NCBI GenBank assembly: GCA_015698045.1
Contig: BLAL01000006.1
Coordinates: 1,054,001-1,118,000, forward strand
DNA: 64,000 nucleotides
From: Rhizophagus clarus
Lineage: Eukaryota; Glomeromycota; Glomeromycetes; Glomerales; Glomeraceae
Reading direction: 5' to 3'
In this document: one piece after another, positions 55,180 through 64,000 of the stretch
How positions within the stretch are numbered: position 1 is the first letter of the stretch
Layout: each line of letters starts with the position of its first letter
Notes under the pieces: generated by a model
Seen by the model: the letters and a program-made list of their open reading frames with translations, nothing else
Told to the model about the DNA's origin: nothing
Databases searched by the model: none
Translations under genes and position numbers: made by a program

Positions 55180-56088
55180 TAACTTAGGACCTGAGTAATT
55201 TGTAAACTCAATAAATTTAATAATTATAAAATCATCTTTTTTTACAACCATCTAATACAAATACCAAGTATCTGCATTTTTCTTAACGTGAAAAATTCTT
55301 TGAAGTACGCATGCTATAGTTGTGATGTGCAACTTGTGTATCAATATTATTAAAAATAATAACAAACACGAAAAACCTTTTTGTGATTATTGCATTCAGT
55401 TGTTAATCATTTTCAATTTTTTTTTGCTCATGTATTCATTTCATATTGAAAGATGGAATGTTGAACTGAATTTCATCGTTACTGTAAAAAAAGTTTTAAA
55501 AAATCTTTATTCAATTACATAATAAAAAGGTAGTAGAATTCTTATTATGAAACTGCATATGAAGTTTAAAAATAAATTTTACTCGTTTCACTATATAAAT
55601 ATATTTAAAAAAATTACAAAGTCCAATAAAATAAACAATTTCATCATCTTTTTTTTTATAATTGATATTTTAAGGTTATTTATAAAAATTTAAAAAATAT
55701 AAAAAAACAAAAATAGATAATACAATGGATAATCCATTAAGATATTTTGGATGTTAATTTTATTAAATTAAATATTCAAAATAATCATGAATTTACAAAT
55801 TTATGAATATATAGTTGGTTAAAAAAAGTAATAGTTTCAAGGATAGAACAACATCTGATCCAGTGGAACGAACTTGAACCAAAAAAAACTATTTTTATTA
55901 ATTTGGCAATGTGCGTAGATCTATGCTAAAAGTTCAGTGAATGTTTATTTCCAAAAAAAACCTATGATCGAAAAAAGAACAAAAATCAGGCGCACCTGCC
56001 GTAATCTGCCACAACTGCCGCAATCAGGCGCCTAAAAATAAGCGCAACTATCGCAATCAGGAGCAACTGCCACATTTTGGCGTCTTAG

Positions 56089-57607
56089 CAGTCACCGGAA
56101 ATGTCACATGCAGATCATTTTCATATTAAAATTATCTTGCGTAATATCAATCGCATTACTTCATTTAGTAGTTAAACATTAAATTTTTTAATGTACTACA
56201 CTTATACAAATTAAGAAATTGATAGATTATCATGTGTTCTATCAATTTCTATTCTTACTTTCCGATCTTGAATAATAAAATTTTTTTTTATAACGTACGA
56301 AAAACTCTCCTTAAAAACACACTTTTTTCAAGATTGAAGTTGAGAAATAAAAAAATATGCAGTTTTAAAAGTAAAAATATATGTAATTTTACGAGTAGAA
56401 AAGGTTTTTCTAAGCTTGTAATAGCGGTTATTCAGGTAGTTTTTGTATAAAACATGAAAAACTAAAAAAAACACATTATTTTTAAATATACATAAATTTT
56501 TAGAATGAAATTTCATCACCTTGATCAAAGTAAAGTACCTTTTATTGCTTAAGTAAAGTTGTTTAGCAAAATCCAAAATACTTGGATCTTAAATTTTATA
56601 AATATAGGTATAATATTTGAAAAAAAACTCGCGTTTTTATAATGGAACTGACAACTAAATCTATTTTACATATTTAGAGCATAATTTTGGTACATTGGCA
56701 AAATGAAATTGCTTACTGCGGCTTATGTTATGTTGTTCAGAAGTGTCAAATATTTTTATATTATAAATTTTTTAAGTATATAATAAACATTCATAGAGTA
56801 ATATATATTTTACAAAACTGCACTAATTTTCAATTTCTAAATTTTTTTACATCTGTTTAGTGACTTCAGAGCGTAATTTCAATACTTTGATCAAAGTAAA
56901 CTACATTTTGTTGCTTAAGTAGAGTTGTTTAGGCAGGTTAGATCTATTCGTATCTTAAATTTTATAATACTATGATTAATATATATGGAGAAATTAACGT
57001 TTATATTTTCTCCCTCATTTAGAAATTTTAGAGCATAATTTCAACACTTTGGTCAAAGTAAATTGCCTTTTATTGCTTAAGTAATATTGTTAGGAGGGTC
57101 TAAATTACTTGTATATCAAATTTTATAATGTGATGATTAATACTTATGGGGGAATTAGCATTTTTTATAACGGTATTAATTTCCGATCTTTAATTTTTTA
57201 TTATTTTAATAAAGAAAATAGACTATTTTTAAATAAAGATTCAAGTTGAATAATAAAGATTAAATGGGAATTTTTTTTTAGAAAATCGTAAAGGCACTTA
57301 ATAAGTTTATATTTTTGCTTTTAAATTAAAGTACTATATTATATAAATGTAATGCTATATTTGATCTGTATTTTTTCAATTTTAACTTAATTTAGGCCAA
57401 AATTACGAGGTTGGCTAGAATTAGCAAAATTTTGGCCAGAATTATGAATTATTGATCAGCAAATTTAACCAGACTTAATTAATTTTGGCCAACTTTAATT
57501 ATATACATGCGCTATACATTTGAAGAGGATACTGTGCCACAAATTTTTTTTTGCTAACCTTAATAAAAAAAATTTGTCTTATTTTTTTGTGACATTTCTA
57601 GTAACTG
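56089..57607. mobile_element. Insertion C: 1.5-kb non-autonomous element
   Basis: Termini are CAGTCACCGGAAATGTCACA on the left and the inverse of CAGTTACTAGAAATGTCACA on the right (17 of 20 match), with a 4-bp duplication TTAG (56085–56088 and 57608–57611). It splits the GGCGCC array of insertion B. Inside, a degenerate segment 'ttgatcaaagtaaa...ttttattgcttaagtaa' recurs at about 56520, 56893 and 57045. No gene was seen; frames here are AT-biased noise. Confidence 0.75.
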
Positions 57608-57894
57608 TTAGGCGCCTAAAAACCATGCGCATCCTGCGCATCAGGCGCCTAAAAACTAGGTGCACCTGCCACACTCAGGCGCCTAAAAACAGATGCACCT
57701 GCCGCACTTAGCGTATCAGGCGCCTAAAAACAGGCGCACCTGCCGCAAAATATGGCACACTTTTGTCTTGGATGGCTTGCCATAATTATCGCCATATCTC
57801 TCCTTTACATATCCATACCAGAAGCGGTACATGTAGAGCTTGCTAAGACCCAAGACTGATATTCCAACAATGATGGGCTTATTGAGAGTCACAC

Positions 57895-59464
57895 AGGACC
57901 CAGAAATATATATATAAGGGTCAGGTGGCGAAAAATTTTTTTACTATGAGCTGTACGCAGGACTTTTTATATGAGTAGTACACATAATTGACACCTGATA
58001 TTGAAAATCCTGCAAAAATACGCAAATAAAATTTCAGACATTAAGTTATAAATTATTTTATTATGATTTCTATATTATTTATAAATAGAATTTATTCTAA
58101 TTTACCATTTTTTCAATAATATTTTTCTAAAATTTCACTTTTTAACCCTTAGAAATTTCTTTCAATTAGTACTAAATATGTATTACAATGTGGTTAACGC
58201 ATATGGGCCATTAGACTTTTACATTCAAAAAATTAATATTTTTATACAAATAAAAATTACCAGTTAAGTAAAACTAATAGATCTATAAAAAAAATAAAAT
58301 TAATTGTCATATGATTTTTATTTTTTTAACATAATAATTTTAAAATTTAAAAAATCGAATTAAAATTGTTGTGACAAAACTGTGAATAACATCGCGAATA
58401 TCTGCGCTAAGATGCTAAATTTATATTCATTCGAAAGAGGAAACCAAGATCTATCTAATGAATATAAAATCTTAACGATTGAATCACTGGTTGCCGAGTA
58501 AATGCGTAAAATAGATTTATTTTTAATCTTTAACTTTGAACGTGAATATCTCCGCACCTAGTGATTCAATTTCAAAGATCTTTGTTCGTCACGATCGAGT
58601 AAGTTCTCACCTTTCAAATGAATATAAAATTATAATATTAGCATACGTAGAAGCCGAAATATTCACGATTTTGTAACTTGAATTAAAGTCCGACATAAAA
58701 AATTTAAAATTATTATAATAAGAGATTTTGAATTATTGTTACCTTATTTAAAAGACCTTTATTCGCTATTTAAGACTTTAAATTAAATAGTAAATCTATT
58801 AAAATAAATATTAAAAATTAAAAAATTAGAAATATAAAATTAGTTTATTTAAAGTTAAAAAAAAACTTTTAAAAGTCCTATTATATTTATAATTCACACT
58901 TTTATTTTATAAATATCTTACAAAAAAAAAGAAAACTTAAGATAAAAATGAATAAAAAAATAATTTTTCATGTGTAGAAAATAATTTTTTTTTTTTTTTA
59001 CTTACTATTTAAAAATAATCACTTTATATATTTATAAACTTTTTAACAAAAAAGTGATTAAAAAGTGATTGAAAAAAGAAGTAGTTATTCTTGTTTTTAA
59101 AAATTTTTTTTTATTTTTTAATAAATTCGAATCATCTGAACATTGTAACGCAAAAATTAATTGAGGTTTGTTTAACATAATTTTTGTTAAATAGTTAAAT
59201 TTTTATGAAAATCCTAATTTTAGCTAATTCCACGGATTGCGGATATCGGTACAGCAAATATATTATATATATAAGATTAGCCCAAAAATACGCAACCTAA
59301 TTTTTTACATATAAAAATTTTGATAAAAAATACGCAATCTTGATGCCTAACTATGGATGAAAAATTCTTAAATTGTACGCAAATCAAAACTTTACTCCGT
59401 CTAATTCCACTATGATGGCGACGCATCTGTGTACCCTACCCCTGTATGTATATTTCTGGGTCCT
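57895..59464. mobile_element. Insertion E: 1.57-kb element with 8-bp duplication
   Basis: Perfect duplication AGTCACAC at 57887–57894 and 59465–59472. Termini are AGGACCCAGAAATATA and its inverse. It lies within polymerase codons for the VTLNKPIIVG segment of copy 1. The interior is AT-rich with no supported gene. The 8-bp duplication suggests hAT or a related group. Confidence 0.88.
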
Positions 59465-62400
59465 AGTCACACTAGCCTTTCCCATATGTGCTCCTACCAG
59501 TGTATCTCCAAGCGGATGTCCATACTTGAATCTTGGGCTACTGACTTTCTTCAAGAAGGCCTTTTCATCTCGCTCATTATTCATTTTCATGAGCTTGACA
59601 TCCTGGTATTTGCGAACATTCTCCATAGTCTTACCATATATTGAGTTATTCATGAGCTTGAAGAAGTCTTTTTCGAAGGTATTCTTAGCCCCTTGTCGTT
59701 TCTCGGTATTAAATGCAATATATAAGGCGAGCCAGTTAGTCTGGTCAAAAGAAAGGATCTCTGAAACTTCGTCTACAATCATGCCTAATTTTACATAGTA
59801 TTGGAGCTCTAGGTAATAGATGACATAATCCTTTCTCAGACCAAGATGGAAGACTAACTTTTTCGTCTTAGAGAAGTGTCCTCCATCCAAGTTATTTACA
59901 AGCTCCTCATTATATGGGCTAAGACAATCCTTTCCTACTGCGACATTCTCCACGGCTGGAGGTAAGTCTCTCAAATAATCATGGGTCTTGAGAGGAAAGT
60001 GAGACTTAATATTTAAGAAATATCTGCGTGGGGCATTTGCCTTAGTCTTAAGAATTTTTTCGAGATATTTCTTTTGCATAGCAGGATTTTTTAGAAGGTA
60101 TTCCCGGCTAGCCTCCCATTGATAATTTCCAATAGGTAAGAACTGGCTCATAGCCCAGCCATAAAGATTGTTTGCATTTACATATGATATCCATGATGTG
60201 GGTTTGGATGGGTTGAATGCCTAACCCATCTTAGGATTATTGGCTTTGAAATATCGCTTACAAGCCTTAAATATACCACCCCTCTTGGCCTTCTTGATAA
60301 AGTTATGCATAGACATATTTTCTTGAGCATCGCATCCCAGGATAAGGATGGGGCAGAGACATAGTGGCTGGGATCGAGCTCATAATATTTTATGCATGTC
60401 TTTCGGAATTGGGTCCAGACATCTGCAAGAGAGAGTACGTCAATTTTAAGATAAAGATCATGGTACTCACCTAGATTTTTACAGCCATATGTTTTCCATA
60501 CTTTTTGTGCATGGTGGTAGTCTTCCTGTGAGATCTTCCCTTTTAGAGTTGTAGTAAATTTGTGAATTGGTGGGAGTTCAGTCTCCAAGAATCTATCTTG
60601 AGAATCGATATAGTCATAACAATATATTCTCTTACGAGTTGCTAGGGAAATTTGGCCAGGAGTAAAGCCTTTAAAATGCTGGCTGGTAATTGGGTGGTCG
60701 TTGCCCAAGTTTTTTGTGAGATTTGCCAAGCTATTGTTCATGAACTGCTGGCTATCGATATATTTGAGCTGACCTACTTTCATAGCCTTATATCGCTCAA
60801 ATGTTTCAGCTATGACTTGGATATGAAGAGCATTAGCTGATCGTCCAACAGATTCACAAACCAAGTGAGAATCATAACCCCAGAAGTTGTGAAAGATAAC
60901 TGGAATTGAGGTCTTCCAAGCTTGAATCTGGAGTTTGAGATTGCAATCCCTATGAGCTGATCCACGAAACTTACCTGTGATATGGCAATAATCCCAAACC
61001 TTATTAGTCTTAGCTTTTTCGCTATCAATAGCTTTAGTTGCCTTATCAATAGTTGTTTGGATGGCATTATATTCTGCTGACTCTTTTTTAAAGTTTTTTA
61101 GCTTCTCTTTAAGATAGGTTATTTTATCTTCTAAGCGTTCTATTTCATTTGTATCTATATCGAACTTACCTTTGCAAATCCAACAGCTAATAGCTTCAGC
61201 AAATCTTTTCTTGTCTTCCTCAGTCTCAATTCGCTCATGCTTGATAGCTAGGACCTCATTGATTTTGACCAATTCCTGATCGATTCTTTGAACAAATTCT
61301 TGGGTGGCATTTTCTCTTCTGTATAGGAATGGACCCCATACATCTCCAGTGTCAATCCAGTGAACCAAGTAGCAGAAACTATTAGCCTTCTATTCAGCTA
61401 GTTTTTGCATGCTTCCACCATATGCTTCATCACACTTCTTGTTGTCAGCCTCGAAATCAGCTATGATGACACATGGGGCATTGATCATTCTACCATAGTT
61501 TTTGAACCCCTCAAAATCATTAACCCCTTTTACAGGTATTGCAACTCTCTGAGGTGCATTTTCATGTAATCCTGGACACCATTCTAAATGACGTTCTAGA
61601 GTTTTTTCAGAGGGCCAGCTTTGAAAACATCCATCACATAGATATTTCTTTTCTTTATGTGCAGTATCCCATATATTAATTTGCTATGATTTTTGATCCA
61701 GAAAAAGTGGTTCTTTTGCCCGTATTTATCTCCATCCTCAGATTTGATAATATCTGTAAGAGCCAATAATCGAATTTTATGTTTTCTTTTAAAGTTTTTA
61801 CTAGCTATTACAGCTTTTGGGATGGCTGATTCTTCATTCCATCCCCAGACACTGATGGAGATATCTGGATTCATCTTCTCAATCTTATCAAATATACGTG
61901 AACAGATGGGAGTGGACATTGGAATACCATCTAACTTAACAATATCTAAATAGGGCTTGTATTTTTTAGCTTGAAAGATTCGTTCTAGATGATCTGTATG
62001 TCCATCCTGATGAGCAAAATATGCACCCAATGCACCTTGAAGACATCTTTCTGAAGGCCTATTTGTTTCTGGATTAATGAGACCTTGATTATCTGGATTG
62101 ATTGTACTCTTTGTATTAGCTAATTTCTTGGGAGTAGGGATGTAAGACCCTCCAAGGACTCTACGAAGTGTATATGTCTCAATAGATATTTCAAGAATTC
62201 ATTTAAGAATATAATGAGATCCTTTCTTTAATGTTCCCTCAATTTGCACATCTATTTCCCCAATAGTTTTGGTTATGTGCTCTTCTATATCCTCTTCTAA
62301 AAGAATTGCTCGCATATCTCATCTATAATATTTCTCTACTTCTACTGGTTCGCCTGTATCATTTGGCTTTCTTTTAGCAATTGAATATTGGCACAATGCT

Positions 62401-63280
62401 ACTATGGCTGATTTTATTTGATCTTTTTTATGAAGCTCTGTTTGAAGAACTTTCTTTATTTTTGGACGAATTAATCCTATAAGTTGAGGCATGTATGGCA
62501 TTTTTTTATATTCTTCTGGCTTCGCTATTTGTTGAATAAAAGTATATGTTGGATTGTCATCTGGATGGGGAATTTTGCCCACCCATTTGTTCATTAAAGA
62601 ACAATTTTTATGCGGTCTTTCTAGATCCCTTCCAACTGGACATTCTTTAAAGATAATATCCTCCTGAGTAGATTCCTTTGGGATTGCGTCTTGCTCTTGA
62701 GCGTCTTGTCGCTCAACCTCTCTAGGTCCCACCTCTTGAGGAATATTTTCCTCAAAAACCTCATTATCAGCTTGTAATAGATCATGATATAGACGCTGAC
62801 ATTCTTTTAAGTTTAGTGGCAAATCAAGTTCTTCGCCAGTAACTTCAAACCATCTTCGGTGCAATCTGGCACCCCATGTTTTCATATGCTCTTTAGGCTT
62901 TCTTGCATGCCTATCAATAAACTTATCTTGAATGACCTCGCTAGATCCTGCCTGCTCTTCTCTATTTGCTTGGGTTGATTGGCTGGGACCTGTTTTGGGA
63001 TCATTCTCTTGATTTTTGGGTGATTGAATGATAGGTGGAACTAATGGGACAGGTAAAGGTTGAATAACTTTAGGTATAATTTTTTGACGACATTGAAATT
63101 GTCTTTCTTGATGACGTCTAAGTTTCCATAATTTGGGAAAGTTTTTACCACATCTATCACAAGTATGAATAACCATTGTATAATGCTTATATAATTTCTT
63201 TCTTTAATTATAGTATTGCAACTACTATATAATACTTATAAAATTTCTTTCTTTAATTAATTAATTATATACCTTATAAG

Positions 63281-64000
63281 TTTTATGTCTCTAAACACTA
63301 TCAGAGGTTGCGCTCTAGGGCTTTTCAGAAAGTCAGTTAAGCTATTAAAATTTTGGTACCTTGCACCAGAATTTTGGTATCCTTAATCTTTGTATACCCA
63401 GAAATTTTGGTACCCCAGAGGTGAGACTTTTTTTTTTCGTATAACTTTTTGTCCCAGTATTTTGGTAAAGAATTGACTCTAGAATGATTTCCTGTATATC
63501 AAGAAATTATTGGTTTACTAGAATAGGTTCAATGGCCTTTTTGATTTACTTTCTATCATTCAAGATTTTGGTACCCTCCCTTTGGTCGTGATACTAAAAT
63601 TTGATCTTTGTTTACAACTATAAATCAGTTTTAGAATTAATTCTAGTATAACATAAAAATATGTATGCAAATTATGCTTGACAGGTCGAACGCTGAATAC
63701 ACTCGGACACTTCAGTCCTCAGTGTTCAGCGTTCTCCTAAGAGGCAAGCAATATGGCATACTTTTTTCATTATATTATTTGAGATTAAAATCGGGCCAGC
63801 GCGTTAACAAAGATGGTTATTTCCTTTAACTTGAAAACTAAAAAATTGGGTAAAAGGATATGTTAACAAAATTTTTGCCCCAGCCTGATTTAAAACTTAA
63901 ATTCAATATCGTATTTCGATATATTTCCTGATCTTGAGAACAAATTTGGGGTTAAAAAAAGATTACATAAATTTCGTATATTGGGAAATAAGCCGGGAAA
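63281..64000 (-). repeat. Right terminal inverted repeat of copy 2, truncated by the window
   Basis: The inverse of about 41184–41903, including the conserved block at about 63630–63780. The outermost few bases and the target duplication lie beyond position 64000. Between it and the polymerase start (63177–63280) is a short AT-rich promoter-like spacer. Confidence 0.9.

Larger units (their letters stand above)
51833..57784. mobile_element. Insertion B: 5.95-kb element with long inverted arms
   Basis: A 6-bp duplication ATTATC lies at 51827–51832 and 57785–57790. Termini are TATGGCAAGCC and its inverse, followed by arrays of GGCGCC(T/G)-centred units (gcaggtgcgcctgtttttag). The inverted arms run about 51833–52931 and 55180–57784, the latter broken by insertion C. 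The core holds a small hAT element. No transposase is recognised. Without nested pieces it is about 3.55 kb. The superfamily is unassigned: 6-bp duplications with long arms occur in Polintons and some other groups, but no matching gene is present. Confidence 0.85.
47456..63176 (-). pseudogene. Zinc finger–family B DNA polymerase, copy 2, split by three insertions
   Basis: From 63176: HTCDRCGKNFPKLWKLRRHQERQFQC (C2H2-like finger), RHARKPKEHMKTWGARL, SYIPTPKKLANTKSTI, CDGCFQSWPSEKTLERHLEWC, ADFEA (ExoI), VWDYCHITGKFRGSAHRDCN, VIFHNFWGYDSHL (ExoII) and LYLKIDVLSLADVW (ExoIII). Motif A reads YVNANNLYGWAMSQ with Asn for the catalytic Asp (codon 60176–60178). Motif B is LMNNSIYGKTMENV. Motif C is cut by the insertion at 48052 (GY|MDTDSF). 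The gene ends at 47456. Other breaks include a small deletion near 60318 and several stops. This copy cannot make active polymerase. Confidence 0.88.
41174..64000. mobile_element. Polinton-like element, copy 2 (right end outside window)
   Basis: Same gene order as copy 1. The left TIR probably starts AGTGTAAGCC at about 41174; the right TIR begins at 63281 and runs past the window edge, so about 10 bp are lacking and the target duplication cannot be read. Removing three insertions (48052–51811, 51833–57784 and 57895–59464) leaves about 11.5 kb. It lacks the 1.09-kb segment with the second protease-like gene. Its integrase, gag and protease are better preserved than in copy 1, while its polymerase is heavily broken. 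Confidence 0.85.

Noticed and set aside
55322..55522. 66-codon frame with CxxC and CDYC
   Set aside because: It lies in the inverted arm of insertion B, is AT-biased, and its counterpart in the left arm does not keep a frame.

Overview
The window is about 64 kb of very AT-rich eukaryotic DNA. Coding fragments carry GT–AG introns, and nearly all of them belong to transposable elements or multicopy families. Base composition, poly-A/poly-T tracts, hAT, pogo and Ty3/gypsy elements, SANT-type small genes and Polinton-like DNA polymerase elements together suggest an arbuscular mycorrhizal fungus such as Rhizophagus or a close relative. That assignment is inference. No rRNA, intact tRNA or clear single-copy housekeeping gene was seen.

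Layout. (1) 1–2763: AT-rich DNA with a minus-strand array of micro-exon-like units. (2) 2764–13985: a multicopy gene of unknown function, now a pseudogene, split by a 9-kb hAT element (2920–11890). That element contains a second hAT (3700–9508) whose transposase gene is split by a pogo/Tigger element (6123–8466). All three nesting levels have recognisable target-site duplications, and the interrupted reading frames rejoin across the insertions. (3) 15020–22661: a minus-strand Ty3/gypsy retrotransposon with near-identical 504-bp LTRs. It keeps gag, protease and integrase, but most of reverse transcriptase/RNase H is replaced by a Cys-rich segment. It also carries an antisense gene. (4) 22744–23457: a non-autonomous hAT. 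(5) 23920–38785: a 14.9-kb Polinton-like DNA element with roughly 1-kb terminal inverted repeats and a 5-bp target-site duplication. (6) 39614–40306: a SANT/trihelix-like gene. (7) 41174–64000: a second copy of the Polinton-like element, cut by the window end, with its polymerase gene broken by three separate insertions (48052–51811, 51833–57784 and 57895–59464). The middle one holds two more insertions.

The main discovery candidate is the Polinton-like family itself. Each copy has a protein-primed-type family B DNA polymerase fused to an N-terminal zinc finger and a retroviral-type DDE integrase. In the place where Polintons carry double-jelly-roll capsid, ATPase and adenoviral-type protease genes, there is a retroelement-like module: coiled coil, capsid-like region, CCHC zinc knuckle, retropepsin-like protease and terminal zinc finger. 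I saw no reverse transcriptase in either copy. The module seems to be read through two A-rich –1 slippery sites. The integrase gene overlaps its neighbours at both ends, and a small Cys-rich gene lies in or at the terminal repeat.

Most frame breaks are TGG or CGA codons turned into TGA/TAG, or CAA into TAA. They are therefore C-to-T/G-to-A transitions, which points to cytosine-methylation decay or a RIP-like process.
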